A stretch of DNA of 41,629 bases from Acidobacteriota bacterium (GCA_022340775.1 JAJDNH010000239.1:1-41629), one strand, 5' to 3'. Shown: positions 16,051-24,858, counted from the stretch's first letter. Numbers and translations are program-made. Notes: a model not told the origin generated them from the letters alone.

Positions 16051-16950
16051 TCAGAAGGGACCAACGGGGGTGGCGGGCTGCCTGAGTAGGCTCATCAGCT
16101 TGCTGCGGGAGCTGGTGCCGGTCTTGCGGAACAGGTTCTTGAGATGGTCGCGCACGGTGTGTGGGCTGATTCCCATCTTCTCGGCGATCGCGGGGGTAGC
16201 GAGCCCGGCCGCGAGCAGGGTCAGCACCTCACGTTCCCGCGGGCTCAATTGGTAGGTCGAGGCGACCGCGGCCAGGTGGGGCTCGGTCGCCGGAGCCACG
16301 GGCTGGAGTAGGGCCACGAAGCCGGGATCCTCCCTGGCCTCATCACGAAGACGCAGCAGCTCGCATGCGAGCACGGAGCCGTCGGACAGCGTCAGTGTGC
16401 AACGCTGCACGTGCAGGCCGTTTTGCCTCTGCAGTAGCTCGTCCACCCATGAGCAGAGAACGGCCAAGAGCGGACGCGCCGGTGCACCGTGCTCGCGAGC
16501 CGTGAGCTCGCTCTCGGTCTGCCGGGACAGGAGCTGGTCGGCCGGGGGATTGGCATAGGCAATGTTGCCCTCACGGTCAAACAGGAGAACTGCACTCGTG
16601 GTGGTGTCCAGGGCCCCCCGGAGCAGAGCTGCCTGATGCCGAAGCCGTCGCATCCACAGCAGGCGGTCGAGCATGAACCGCGCGGCGTCGGCGAAGGCAG
16701 GGGTCTGGCGGGCATCGCTGTCGAGGGTCAGGGTTGCCTCAAGATGTCCTGGCGAGGAGAAGGTCACCTCCCGTCCTTCGCCAGCCGGTTGTCCGTGTGT
16801 GTAGCGGTAGCACTGCGGCCGGCCCTTGCGCCGGATCTCCAGTCTCAGCCAACGAGCATCAGCGAGCTCTGCCAGCAACATGAGAAAGCGCTGGAACTCC
16901 GGGTCGTCCGGCGGTGGACACTTCGACTCAAGCAGGATCGTCGGCGCCAT
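16051..16950 (-). CDS. PAS-domain LuxR-type transcriptional regulator
   Basis: A 299-residue regulator. The C-terminal LuxR/GerE helix-turn-helix (about 238-285) is clear: LSPREREVLTLLAAGLAT, then ISPHTVRDHLKNLFRKTG. A PAS-like domain lies at about 108-215 (LDTTTSAVLLFDREGNIAYA, ANPPADQLLSR). The first 100 residues contain no family I recognise. There is no receiver domain, so control is probably by ligand or redox sensing in the PAS domain rather than phosphorylation. It ends 32 bp before the YfhO-like gene on the same strand, so it may regulate or be co-transcribed with that glycosylation cluster. A TACAAT box 17 nt before the ATG is a possible promoter; no ribosome binding site is evident. 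Confidence 0.85.
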   Translation of the reverse strand: MAPTILLESKCPPPDDPEFQRFLMLLAELADARWLRLEIRRKGRPQCYRYTHGQPAGEGREVTFSSPGHLEATLTLDSDARQTPAFADAARFMLDRLLWMRRLRHQAALLRGALDTTTSAVLLFDREGNIAYANPPADQLLSRQTESELTAREHGAPARPLLAVLCSWVDELLQRQNGLHVQRCTLTLSDGSVLACELLRLRDEAREDPGFVALLQPVAPATEPHLAAVASTYQLSPREREVLTLLAAGLATPAIAEKMGISPHTVRDHLKNLFRKTGTSSRSKLMSLLRQPATPVGPF

Positions 16951-17085
16951 CCAGTGGTCCCGGGACTATTGTAGCGCGACAATCAGGAATCGTTCTGTGC
17001 TTGATCTCACCATAGCCGCACCGGGGCCGGGTTCTGGTTTCCTGTGCTCTGGGCACGGCTGTTCAGCGGGAAAGGTCTCCTCCAC

Positions 17086-17114
17086 TTGACGTTGTACCCT
17101 CGCTGCCCTAAGCT
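17086..17114 (+). promoter_or_regulatory. Candidate promoter of the ffh-trmD block
   Basis: TTGACG (17086-17091, five of six consensus) is separated by exactly 17 nt from TAAGCT (17109-17114, a weak -10). Transcription would start about 17121, only a few bases before the ffh ATG, which lacks a ribosome binding site, so the mRNA may be nearly leaderless. Confidence 0.5.
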
Positions 17115-17123
17115 GACGGACCT

Positions 17124-18458
17124 ATGCTGGAGAGCCTTCAGGACCGCCTCGGTCGCGTGGTGAAGACCCTGAGAGGTGAGGGACACCTCACCGAGTACCA
17201 CATCGACAACGCTCTTCGGGAGATCCGCCTGGCTCTCCTCGAAGCCGACGTCAACGTCGATGTTGTCCGCCGGTTCACCTCCGCTGTTCGGGAACGTGCG
17301 GTCGGCAAGGAAGTCCTGAGCTCGGTCACACCGGCCCAAATGGTGACCAAGGTCGTCCACGACGAGCTGAAGCACTTGCTGGGTGACAGCACCACGGAGC
17401 TCAGCTTCAAGGGTCGTCCGGCGGTCGTGATGCTGGTTGGGCTTCAGGGATCGGGGAAGACCACCACCGCCGCCAAGCTTGCCTGCTGGGTGCGCGACAA
17501 GAAGCGGCTGTTCCCGCTCCTGGTTCCGGCCGACACATCGCGTCCGGCCGCGCGCGAGCAACTTCTGGTGCTGGGGAAGCAGGTCAACATTCCAACCGTC
17601 GACACACGCGAGCTGGACGATCCCGAGACAATCGCCAGGAAGGGACTGCGGGAAGCTTCAATCAAGGGCTACCAGGTGCTCATTTTCGACACCGCGGGCC
17701 GGCTCCACGTGGATGACGAGCTGATGGACGAGCTCGAGCGTCTGAAGACGATCCTCAAACCGCAGCACATCTTGTTCGTAGCCGACGCCATGACCGGCCA
17801 GGACGCGGTGCGCTCGGCAAAGGCGTTTCATGAGCGACTCGACGTCAGCGGCGTCGTGCTCACCAAGCTGGACGGTGACGCCCGCGGCGGCGCCGCGTTG
17901 TCGGTGCGCGAGGTCGTGGGTCGGCCGATCGTCTTCGCCGGCATCGGCGAGCGCACCGATGCCCTGGAGCAGTTTCACCCCGACCGGATGGCGGGGCGGA
18001 TTCTGGGTATGGGAGATGTCCTCACGCTCGTCGAGAAGGCCCAAGAGGTTGTGGACGAGCGCAAGGCGAGGCGGCTCGAGGAGCGGCTCAAGAAGAACGC
18101 TTTCGACCTCGAAGATCTAAGGGACCAACTGCGCAGCGTCCGTAAGATGGGGCCGCTGCAACAGGTGATGGACATGCTGCCCGGAATGGGGAAGATGATG
18201 CCTGCCGGGGGGATCGGCGAAGGGCAGGAACGGACGCTCATGCGGATGGACGCGATCATCTGCTCGATGACGCCGAAGGAACGTCGCCACCCACAGATCC
18301 TCAACGGATCTCGAAAGAAACGAATTGCAAAGGGGTCGGGTACAAGCGTGGAGGAGATCAACCGCCTCTTGCGTCAGTACGGTCAGATGCGTAAGCTGAT
18401 GAAGCGTCTGGGGAAGACCAATCCGCGGACGTTGAAGAGACAGCTGGGAATTCAATAA
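17124..18458 (+). CDS. ffh: Signal recognition particle protein Ffh (SRP54)
   Basis: A 444-residue SRP GTPase. The N domain (about 1-95) is followed by the G domain with GLQGSGKT (106-113, G1), DTAGRLH (G3) and TKLDGDARGG (G4 region), then a Met-rich M domain with MDMLPGMGKMMP and the RNA-binding SMTPKERRHP...GSRKKRIAKGSG. It binds 4.5S RNA and signal sequences of nascent proteins and docks with FtsY at the membrane. Length and motifs are standard. It opens the conserved ffh-rpsP-khpA-rimM-trmD block. The ATG at 17124 has no Shine-Dalgarno sequence. No SRP RNA gene was recognised in the window. Confidence 0.98.
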   Translation: MLESLQDRLGRVVKTLRGEGHLTEYHIDNALREIRLALLEADVNVDVVRRFTSAVRERAVGKEVLSSVTPAQMVTKVVHDELKHLLGDSTTELSFKGRPAVVMLVGLQGSGKTTTAAKLACWVRDKKRLFPLLVPADTSRPAAREQLLVLGKQVNIPTVDTRELDDPETIARKGLREASIKGYQVLIFDTAGRLHVDDELMDELERLKTILKPQHILFVADAMTGQDAVRSAKAFHERLDVSGVVLTKLDGDARGGAALSVREVVGRPIVFAGIGERTDALEQFHPDRMAGRILGMGDVLTLVEKAQEVVDERKARRLEERLKKNAFDLEDLRDQLRSVRKMGPLQQVMDMLPGMGKMMPAGGIGEGQERTLMRMDAIICSMTPKERRHPQILNGSRKKRIAKGSGTSVEEINRLLRQYGQMRKLMKRLGKTNPRTLKRQLGIQ

Positions 18459-18512
18459 CGACGGCACACGTCGAGCGAACCTGTGAAGGTTGCACAGAGG
18501 AGGACGGAGCAG

Positions 18513-18755
18513 ATGTTGACGATCAGGCTACGACGCGTGGGAGCGAAGCACAACGCCATCTATCGCATGGTGGTGTCGGACTCGCGCCAGCGCCCGACTG
18601 CGGACTTCCTGGACCAGGTCGGGTTCTATAACCCGAACACGGACCCTCCGGAAATCCGTATCGACCTCGAGAAGGTCTCCGAGTGGCGCGGCAAGGGCGC
18701 CCAGATGTCGGAAACGGTGCGCTCCCTAGTACGTAAGGCCGAGAAGAAGCAGTAG
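18513..18755 (+). CDS. rpsP: 30S ribosomal protein S16
   Basis: An 80-residue S16, starting at the ATG at 18513 (MLTIRLRRVGAKHN), the usual S16 beginning, with GAGGAGG and GGAG upstream. The conserved core YRMVVSDSRQRPTADFLDQVG (in part) and YNP are intact. S16 is needed for assembly of the 30S body. A longer frame from 18483 would add ten residues foreign to the family. It lies 54 bp after ffh; the gap holds a small CGACG/CGTCG hairpin that is too weak to call a terminator. Confidence 0.97.
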   Translation: MLTIRLRRVGAKHNAIYRMVVSDSRQRPTADFLDQVGFYNPNTDPPEIRIDLEKVSEWRGKGAQMSETVRSLVRKAEKKQ

Positions 18756-18799
18756 AAGACGCTCACATCCCAGAGTACCTCTGAAGAAAGGAGCTCCCG

Positions 18800-19039
18800 G
18801 TGAGTGCGATGAAGGACCTGCTGGTAGAGATCGCGAAGGCTCTAGTGGATCATCCCGACGAGGTTCAGGTGACCGAGGTGGAGGGGGAGCAGACTACGGT
18901 GCTCGAGCTTCGTGTCCGTTCCGACGATCTCGGAAAGGTCATTGGTCGGCAGGGCCGGACGGCGCGTGCCATCCGGACGCTACTGGCTGCGGCCGGGATG
19001 AAGGTTCACAAGCGGTTTGTGCTCGAGATTTTGGAGTAG
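18800..19039 (+). CDS. khpA: KH-domain RNA-binding protein KhpA
   Basis: A 79-residue protein made of one KH domain, with the GxxG loop in [16 protein letters not shown] (about 50-65). KhpA-type proteins bind RNA, often with KhpB/Jag, and affect ribosome-associated processes and cell division; the position between rpsP and rimM is the standard genomic location. The start GTG at 18800 has AAAGGAG 6 nt upstream; an ATG three codons later is the alternative. Its TAG stop overlaps the rimM GTG by one base (TAGTG), so translation is probably coupled. Confidence 0.95.
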   Translation: MSAMKDLLVEIAKALVDHPDEVQVTEVEGEQTTVLELRVRSDDLGKVIGRQGRTARAIRTLLAAAGMKVHKRFVLEILE

Positions 19040-19593
19040 TGACAGCGACCGCGAACAACCCTCCAGAGCGTGAGTGGCTCATCGTGGGTGCCGTGCGCAA
19101 GCCGCATGGGGTCCACGGCGATCTGCTGGTAGCGATACTCACGGACTTTCCAGAGAGGCTGCAGCCGGGCGTTCGATTCGGGCTCGGCCCGGAGGAGGGT
19201 CCCCGGAGCTACCACGAGATTCACCACGTTCGCTACCACAAGGGCGCCTGGCTACTCGGGGTGGCTGGCGTGCGTGGCCGCGATGCCGTGGAGGACTGGC
19301 GTGGCCGTTTTCTGTTCCTTCCGGAGCAGACGGCGGCGGAGCTTCCCGAAGGGTACCGTTACGAGCATCAGCTGGTCGGTCTGGCCTGCCGGTCGCCGAA
19401 AGGCGAGCCGCTGGGCGAGGTGGTGGCTCTTGATACCGAGGGTCCCCAGGCGCGCCTCGTCGTACGTCGGGAAGGCCGCGACTTCCTGGTTCCCTACGTC
19501 CAGGAAATCGTTACGCTGGTTGATTCTGAGACCGGAGTCGTCACGATTGATGCACCTGCCGGCCTGCTCGACGACGACTTTCTCGAGGCGTGA
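19039..19593 (+). CDS. rimM: Ribosome maturation factor RimM
   Basis: A 184-residue RimM. The N-terminal RimM domain (about 12-95) begins LIVGAVRKPHGVHGDLLV, and the C-terminal PRC-barrel (about 105-180) contains HQLVGLACRSPKGEPLGEV and FLVPYVQEIV. RimM binds S19 and helps mature the 3' head domain of 16S rRNA. Both ends overlap neighbours: TAGTG with khpA and GTGA with trmD, so the three form a coupled unit. The GTG at 19039 is the first start in frame and leaves the expected length. Confidence 0.96.
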   Translation: MTATANNPPEREWLIVGAVRKPHGVHGDLLVAILTDFPERLQPGVRFGLGPEEGPRSYHEIHHVRYHKGAWLLGVAGVRGRDAVEDWRGRFLFLPEQTAAELPEGYRYEHQLVGLACRSPKGEPLGEVVALDTEGPQARLVVRREGRDFLVPYVQEIVTLVDSETGVVTIDAPAGLLDDDFLEA

Positions 19594-20348
19594 GCGCTCG
19601 GATGCAGTTCGAGGTTGTGACGCTGTTTCCCCAGCTGTTCGCCCCATTCCGGGAAACTGGCGTGCTGGGGCGTGCAATCGCGGCAGGGATCGTGGAGCTC
19701 GAGCTCCACGATCTACGCGACTGGGCTGGCAACCGGTGGAGACAGGTCGACGACGAGCCCTACGGCGGCGGCGCCGGCATGGTGATCCAGGCGCCACCCG
19801 TGATCTCCGCTGTCCGTGACCTGCAGGCGAGAGCGGAGCGGCGGGGCCGGCTCGTGATGCTGAGCCCCAGAGGACGGGTGCTCGATCACACCTTGGCCCG
19901 GGAGCTCTCCGCAGAGCACCGGATTCTGGTGCTGTGCGGGCGGTACGAAGGGTTTGACGAGCGGGTCGCGGAGATCCTCGGCGCCGAGGAGGTTTCGGTT
20001 GGTGACTACATCCTGGGTGGCGGGGAGGTCGGCGCAATGGTCGTGATCGAGGCCGTCACGCGCTTGCTGCCCGGGGTGGTGGGCGACCCGCAGTCGGTGG
20101 CTGAGGACTCGTTTGCAGCCGGCCTTCTCGACTACCCGGCATACACCCGCCCGGCGGAGGTCGAAGGGCACACAGTCCCGGAGGTGCTGGTGTCCGGAGA
20201 TCACGGTGCCGTTCGCCGTTGGCGGCTGGAGAAGGCGGTTGAGCTGACCGTAACCCGACGGCCAGATCTGATAAGAAAGCACTGGGAGTGGTACCCGGAG
20301 GAGGTCAAGGACCTCGTCCGCCACCTGGCACCCGACCTGGCAGACTGA
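19590..20348 (+). CDS. trmD: tRNA (guanine-N1)-methyltransferase TrmD
   Basis: A 252-residue SPOUT methyltransferase that makes m1G37 in tRNAs to prevent +1 frameshifts. Key motifs are FEVVTLFPQLF (about 7-17), DDEPYGGGAGMV, LCGRYEGFDERV (about 111-122) and the knot GDYILGGGEVG (about 133-143); the C-terminal RKHWEWYPE is also conserved. The start GTG at 19590 overlaps the rimM stop (GTGA); the ATG at 19602 is an alternative that gives the usual MQF-type N-terminus. In many bacteria rplS follows trmD; here a dsbD gene follows after 8 bp. Confidence 0.97.
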   Translation: MSARMQFEVVTLFPQLFAPFRETGVLGRAIAAGIVELELHDLRDWAGNRWRQVDDEPYGGGAGMVIQAPPVISAVRDLQARAERRGRLVMLSPRGRVLDHTLARELSAEHRILVLCGRYEGFDERVAEILGAEEVSVGDYILGGGEVGAMVVIEAVTRLLPGVVGDPQSVAEDSFAAGLLDYPAYTRPAEVEGHTVPEVLVSGDHGAVRRWRLEKAVELTVTRRPDLIRKHWEWYPEEVKDLVRHLAPDLAD

Positions 20349-20356
20349 AGGGTGAG

Positions 20357-22129
20357 ATGAAGAAAGTTACTGCTTCAACGTTCTTGGTCGTCATGGCCGC
20401 AGCCGTAACCCTGTGCGGACAGGGCCTCGGCGGCGAGCCGGTGTTCGAGGCCGCCATCAAGCCTGATCGGGCACCGCTGGTCGCAGGTGAACCATACCGC
20501 TTGGCGGTCGAGATCACGGTCGATTCCGGCTGGCATATCAACAGCAACGCCCCCGGGGACGAGTTCCTGGTTCCGACCGCGGTCACATGGGAGCTGCCTA
20601 CGGGATGGTCTCAGCCAACCGTCGTTTTCCCGCCGGGCGAGCGACTGAGGCTTGCCTTCTCAGACAAGCCGGTGACGGTGTGGGAAGGCCGTGTCGCTGC
20701 GCTGGCGAGCGGAGTGGTTCCTGCCGACGCCGCTGCTGGTGCAGCGACCTTGACCGTCCAGGTCAGGGCGCAGGCGTGCAACGACACCCAGTGCCTGCCC
20801 CCGGCCCAGGTCGAGGCCAGCACCACAATCAACGTTGCGATAGCCGGGAGCCCGACAACGCTGATCAACGCGGCAGCGTTCGCCGTGACCAAGGGCGGCG
20901 TGCAGACACAGCATCGACCGGCATCATCCCCGACCGGAGGGGAGGCGGCGTCACGGCTCGCCAGTGCAGGGCTACCGCTGCAGCTCCTGATTGTGTTTGT
21001 CGCCGGTCTCGCTCTCAATCTGACACCGTGCGTGTACCCCTTGATCCCGATCACCATAGGCTTCTTCGCCGGGCAAGCGAAGGAGCGGCGCGGCGGCACT
21101 TTCGGACTCGCCCTGATCTACGTGCTCGGGATGTCAGTGACCTACTCCGTACTCGGGGTCGCGGCCGCTCTCACCGGTAGGCTCTTCGGAGCTGCCTTAC
21201 AGAGCCCGATCGTCATCGGGGTCATCGTGATCGTGCTCATCGCTCTCGCGCTGTCGATGTTCGGCCTTTGGGAGCTCAAGGTACCCGGCTGGGCACTGCG
21301 GGCCTCTGGCGGGAGGAGCGGCATCGTGGGAGCGCTGCTGATGGGACTGCTGGTCGGGTTCGTGGCTGCGCCGTGCATCGGGCCGTTCGTCCTCGGCCTG
21401 CTCACCTACGTTGGCCAGGTCGGGAGTCCCGTTCTCGGGTTCATCCTGTTCTTCGTGCTGGCCATGGGCCTCGGCCTGCCGTACCTGATCCTCGGGACCT
21501 TCACCGGTGCGGTGAACAAGATGCCCGCCTCGGGAGCCTGGATGATCGGGGTCCGCAAGATCTTCGGCATCCTCCTCATCGCGCTTGCGGCGTACTTTGC
21601 CCGGCCATTGCTGCCGGGCACCGTGGCCGGATGGATGATGGCGCTGCCCCTGATCCTCGGCGGTCTCTTCATCCTGGTCTTCGACAAGGCGGGCCGCGAG
21701 CACGTGGCCATAGGGGTCGTCATCCGGATTCTCGCGGCCGCGCTGATTGTGGCCGGGGTGTTGCAGATTCCGCGGGCCTCGGCGGCGTCCCACCAAGACG
21801 AGCTCTCGTGGCAGCCGTACCGAGGGGCGACTGTTCAGCGAGCCGTCGAGTCGGGACGGCCGGTCATCATCGATTTCTACGCTGACTGGTGTGTTCCCTG
21901 CAAAGAGCTCGATGCCAAGACCTTCGCCGACCCGCGGGTTGAGAAGAGGTTGGCGGGCTACGACCGGTTCAAGGTCGACATGACCCGATCGACGAAAGAA
22001 AACTCCGAGCTTGCCGGCCTCTACTCGGTTCGAGGCGTGCCCACCGTCATCCTCTACCGTGCCGGTGAGGAGACCGGCCGGATCACCGGCTTCGAGCCTC
22101 CGGAGCGGTTCCTGACTCGTCTGCAATAG
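20357..22129 (+). CDS. dsbD: Thiol:disulfide interchange protein DsbD
   Basis: A 590-residue three-part DsbD. After a signal peptide (about 1-24) comes the periplasmic alpha domain (about 28-165) with the redox pair Cys141-Cys146 (CNDTQC). The membrane domain (about 205-480) has its paired cysteines at LTPCVYP (Cys225) and AAPCIGP. A C-terminal thioredoxin fold carries Cys512-Val-Pro-Cys515 in FYADWCVPC. Electrons pass from cytoplasmic thioredoxin across the membrane to periplasmic oxidised proteins or cytochrome c maturation; the multiheme cytochrome in this window is a plausible beneficiary. The ATG at 20357 has AGGGTGAG upstream and is 8 bp after trmD. A strong hairpin follows the stop. 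Confidence 0.95.
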   Translation: MKKVTASTFLVVMAAAVTLCGQGLGGEPVFEAAIKPDRAPLVAGEPYRLAVEITVDSGWHINSNAPGDEFLVPTAVTWELPTGWSQPTVVFPPGERLRLAFSDKPVTVWEGRVAALASGVVPADAAAGAATLTVQVRAQACNDTQCLPPAQVEASTTINVAIAGSPTTLINAAAFAVTKGGVQTQHRPASSPTGGEAASRLASAGLPLQLLIVFVAGLALNLTPCVYPLIPITIGFFAGQAKERRGGTFGLALIYVLGMSVTYSVLGVAAALTGRLFGAALQSPIVIGVIVIVLIALALSMFGLWELKVPGWALRASGGRSGIVGALLMGLLVGFVAAPCIGPFVLGLLTYVGQVGSPVLGFILFFVLAMGLGLPYLILGTFTGAVNKMPASGAWMIGVRKIFGILLIALAAYFARPLLPGTVAGWMMALPLILGGLFILVFDKAGREHVAIGVVIRILAAALIVAGVLQIPRASAASHQDELSWQPYRGATVQRAVESGRPVIIDFYADWCVPCKELDAKTFADPRVEKRLAGYDRFKVDMTRSTKENSELAGLYSVRGVPTVILYRAGEETGRITGFEPPERFLTRLQ

Positions 22130-22160
22130 AGGCGGGCAACACACGGCCTGTCTCTCACGG

Positions 22161-22197
22161 CCCGGGTGCGGCAGGACCTGCTGCCAGCACCCCCTGG
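22161..22197 (+). terminator. Hairpin downstream of dsbD
   Basis: GGGTGCGGCAG (22164-22174) pairs with CTGCC-A-GCACCC (22181-22192) around a 6-nt loop, an 11-bp stem with one bulged A; CCC/GGG extends it past a 2-nt bulge. It lies 32 nt after the dsbD stop. There is no T-tract, so termination strength is uncertain. Confidence 0.6.
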
Positions 22198-22270
22198 GCG
22201 CTCGGTCCCTGCATTCGCCTGTCCGTCTGAGGGCTCGGCAACCCGGCACCCTCGCAGCCAATGATGCTGA

Positions 22271-22320
22271 GAGGTTCGGGGTACCATGTGGCACCCAACC
22301 CCGGGTACGAACCTCCGGGG
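22271..22320 (+). promoter_or_regulatory. Two mutually exclusive hairpins in the terC leader
   Basis: Structure A: GAGGTTC (22271-22277) with GAACCTC (22309-22315), continued by GTACC/GGTAC past a 3-nt bulge. Structure B: CCCCGG (22299-22304) with CCGGGG (22315-22320), ending just before the GGAG ribosome binding site at 22324-22327. A and B share bases and cannot coexist. The octamer CGGGGTAC occurs twice. Some TerC-family genes elsewhere are controlled by the yybP-ykoY manganese riboswitch, but its consensus is not recognisable here. Confidence 0.45.
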
Positions 22321-22334
22321 TACGGAGTGTTCAT

Positions 22335-23135
22335 ATGCTTGGACTGCTTCTGGATCCGGGGTTCTGGGCGAGCCTGCTTGCGGTGACGCTTGTTCAGGTC
22401 GCCCTCGGCGCCGACAACCTCATCATCATCACCATCATCGCCAACAAGCTTCCGGTCCGGCAGCGGCGCAAGGCGATCAACCTTGGTCTGATCCTGGCCA
22501 TGGTGTTCCGCATTGCGTTGTTGGCCGGGGTCAGCTGGGTCCTGCGCTACGCGACCTCGGTCTTCTGGCAGTTCGACGCCCGAGTACCGGGAGGTCTTCA
22601 TCTGGTGGGCGGCGTCAGCGGTAAGGCGGTGATCCTGGTCGTTGGTGGCCTCTTCCTGCTGTGGAAAGGTGTGAAGGAGCTGCGGCTCAAATCCAAGGGC
22701 ATCGGCAAGGAGATGGCCCAGGCCGACCGGCTGGCCCAGGTCGTAGCCGTGATGGTCGGCCTCAACCTGCTGTTCTCGGTGGACTCGATCTTGACCGTGG
22801 TCGGTATGACCGACGTGTTTTTGGTCATGGCCGGGTCGGTTGTGATCTCGGTGGCCCTGATGCTCGCATTTGTCACGCCGATCTCCAGGTTCATGAGCGA
22901 GAACCCGGACTTCGAGATCCTGGGGCTGTTCGTGCTGCTGCTGATCGGCTTCGTGCTTTTCCTGGAGGGCGGCCACGTCGCGGGTCTCACCGTCAACGGC
23001 AGCGAGTTTCCGTACATCCCGCAATGGATCGTGATCTTCATCCTAGTGCTCATGTTCTCGGTGGACCTGTACCAGAACTGGCTCGAGCGCAAGCGAGAGA
23101 GCGCCCCGATCACGCTGCGGCGGCGAAAGACGTGA
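22335..23135 (+). CDS. TerC family integral membrane protein
   Basis: A 266-residue membrane protein with about seven helices. The two TerC signature segments are present: GADNLIIITI with Asp27 in the first repeat and FSVDSILTVVGM (about 148-159) in the second, giving the paired acidic residues thought to bind metal. The family includes TerC, Alx and YkoY-type proteins, several linked to manganese export or to loading secreted proteins with metal. Helices end at about residue 245, followed by a basic tail. GGAG lies 7 nt before the ATG, and a structured leader precedes it. The next gene is an exported peptidase, possibly a metal- or secretion-linked partner (inference). Confidence 0.88.
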   Translation: MLGLLLDPGFWASLLAVTLVQVALGADNLIIITIIANKLPVRQRRKAINLGLILAMVFRIALLAGVSWVLRYATSVFWQFDARVPGGLHLVGGVSGKAVILVVGGLFLLWKGVKELRLKSKGIGKEMAQADRLAQVVAVMVGLNLLFSVDSILTVVGMTDVFLVMAGSVVISVALMLAFVTPISRFMSENPDFEILGLFVLLLIGFVLFLEGGHVAGLTVNGSEFPYIPQWIVIFILVLMFSVDLYQNWLERKRESAPITLRRRKT

Positions 23136-23214
23136 GCACCTGTCAGGTTGGCTACAGCTCCCTGGTAGGATGCTCGGACGCCCGGGCCCTCGCGCCGTGG
23201 GCGGGGGAGGTTCG

Positions 23215-24858
23215 ATGAGAGGCTGCTCGAAAACCGTGACCGTCTTGGCAGGGCTGATGATCGTGCTGGGGGGCGCCAGATCGGCTTCCTCGTGCACCAA
23301 CATCTTGGTCTCCCGGGGCGCGTCAGCTGACGGCTCGGCGATGATCGCCTACGTCGCCGACTCGCATGACTTCTACGGCGAGCTGTCGTTCACGCCAGCC
23401 GCCGACCACCGGCCGGGCGAGATGCGCGACATCATCGAGTGGGACACAGGCACCTACCTGGGTCAGATTCCTCAGGTGCCACACACCTACCAGGTTGTGG
23501 GCAACATGAACGAGCATCAGGTCGCGGTCGGCGAGACGACGTTCGGCGGCCGCAAGGAGCTCGAAGGCCCGTCCGGCCTGATCGATTACGGCAGCCTGAT
23601 GTTTCTGGCTCTCGAGAGGGCCAGGACCGCTCGCGAAGCGATTCAGGTGATGACCGGCCTAGCTGAGAGGTACGGCTATGCCTCGGAGGGGGAGTCTTTC
23701 TCGGTTTCGGATCCGAACGAGGTCTGGATTCTGGAGATGATCGGCAAGGGAAAGGGCGAAACGGGGGCCCTGTGGGTTGCCCGCAGGTTGCCGGATGGGA
23801 CCATCTGCGCGCACGCAAACCAGGCTCGAATCAGGACCTTCCCCTTGCACGACCCGCAGAGCTGCCTGTACTCCGACGACGTTATCGGGTTCGCTCGGAC
23901 CAAGGGTTGGTACCGGGGTTCCGACGAAGACTTCTCGTTTGCGGACGTGTACGCCCCGCTCAACTTCGGCGCTATACGCTTTTGCGAGTCGAGGGTGTGG
24001 AGCGTGTTCCGCCGCGCCGCGCCGTCCCTCGGACTCGGCGTGGCCTACGCCGACGGCTACCATCCGGACAAGCGTCTGCCACTGTGGGTGAAACCTGACC
24101 ACAAGCTGTCCGTTGCGGACGTCATGGCCCTCATGCGCGACCACTTCGAGGGAACGGAGCTGGACATGACAAAGGACGTCGGCGCCGGGCCGTTCGGCTG
24201 CCCCTACCGTTGGCGTCCTTTGACGTGGAAGGTCGGTGGCGTCAGGTACGTCAACGAACGTGCCATCTCCACGCAGCAGACCGGCTTCTCGTTCGTTGCC
24301 CAGTCGCGTTCGTTTCTGCCCGACCCTGTCGGGGGCATTCTCTGGTTCGGTGTCGATGACACGTACTCGACGGTCTACTCACCGATGTACTGCGGCATCG
24401 AACGTGTCCCCCACAGCTACGCGGAGGGCGTGGCGTCGCTGCACAAGTTCTCGTGGGACTCCGCGTTCTGGGTCTTCAATTGGGTCGCCAACTTCGCGTA
24501 CTCGCGCTACAGCGACATGATTGTCGACATTCAGAAGGTGCAGAGCGAGCTGGAGGGCGGTTTTTTCGCCCGCCAGCCCGAGATCGAAAAGGCGGCTCTG
24601 GAGCTCTACGGGCAGGCGCCTCAGCTCGCTCGTGACTACCTGACCCACTACTCGGTGGAGCAGGGTCAGCGAGTCGTCGACCGATGGCGTCGCCTCGGAC
24701 AGCAGCTGCTGGTGAAATACATGGACGGCAACGTCAAGGACGAGCATGGCAAGGTGACACACCCGCCATACCCGCAGAGCTGGTACCGGCGGATCGCCGA
24801 CGAGCGTGGTCGAGATCTCCGGGTGAAGCCCTGGAAGACCGGGGAGGATGACGAGTAG
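23215..24858 (+). CDS. Peptidase family C69 dipeptidase, secreted
   Basis: A 547-residue Ntn-hydrolase related to Lactobacillus PepD and secernin. A signal or pro-segment (about 1-26) precedes the predicted catalytic N-terminal cysteine, Cys27, in SASSCTNILVSRGAS; removal of the leader would expose it. Further family features are the EVWILEM stretch near 177, GTICAHANQARI and the long C-terminal helical region. The enzyme cleaves dipeptides, probably in the periplasm, in line with the other secreted peptidases of the window. GGGGGAGG precedes the ATG at 23215; the frame extends to 23170 but that part shows no leader. Confidence 0.9.
   Translation: MRGCSKTVTVLAGLMIVLGGARSASSCTNILVSRGASADGSAMIAYVADSHDFYGELSFTPAADHRPGEMRDIIEWDTGTYLGQIPQVPHTYQVVGNMNEHQVAVGETTFGGRKELEGPSGLIDYGSLMFLALERARTAREAIQVMTGLAERYGYASEGESFSVSDPNEVWILEMIGKGKGETGALWVARRLPDGTICAHANQARIRTFPLHDPQSCLYSDDVIGFARTKGWYRGSDEDFSFADVYAPLNFGAIRFCESRVWSVFRRAAPSLGLGVAYADGYHPDKRLPLWVKPDHKLSVADVMALMRDHFEGTELDMTKDVGAGPFGCPYRWRPLTWKVGGVRYVNERAISTQQTGFSFVAQSRSFLPDPVGGILWFGVDDTYSTVYSPMYCGIERVPHSYAEGVASLHKFSWDSAFWVFNWVANFAYSRYSDMIVDIQKVQSELEGGFFARQPEIEKAALELYGQAPQLARDYLTHYSVEQGQRVVDRWRRLGQQLLVKYMDGNVKDEHGKVTHPPYPQSWYRRIADERGRDLRVKPWKTGEDDE

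Noticed and set aside
16951-17123. SRP RNA or tRNA gene before ffh
   Set aside because: The gap has no GNRA-capped SRP hairpin and no T-arm; it reads as promoter sequence only.
22130-22334. yybP-ykoY manganese riboswitch before the TerC-family gene
   Set aside because: The position is right, but I could not find the conserved core of that riboswitch; only generic hairpins are visible, so I list a structured leader instead.
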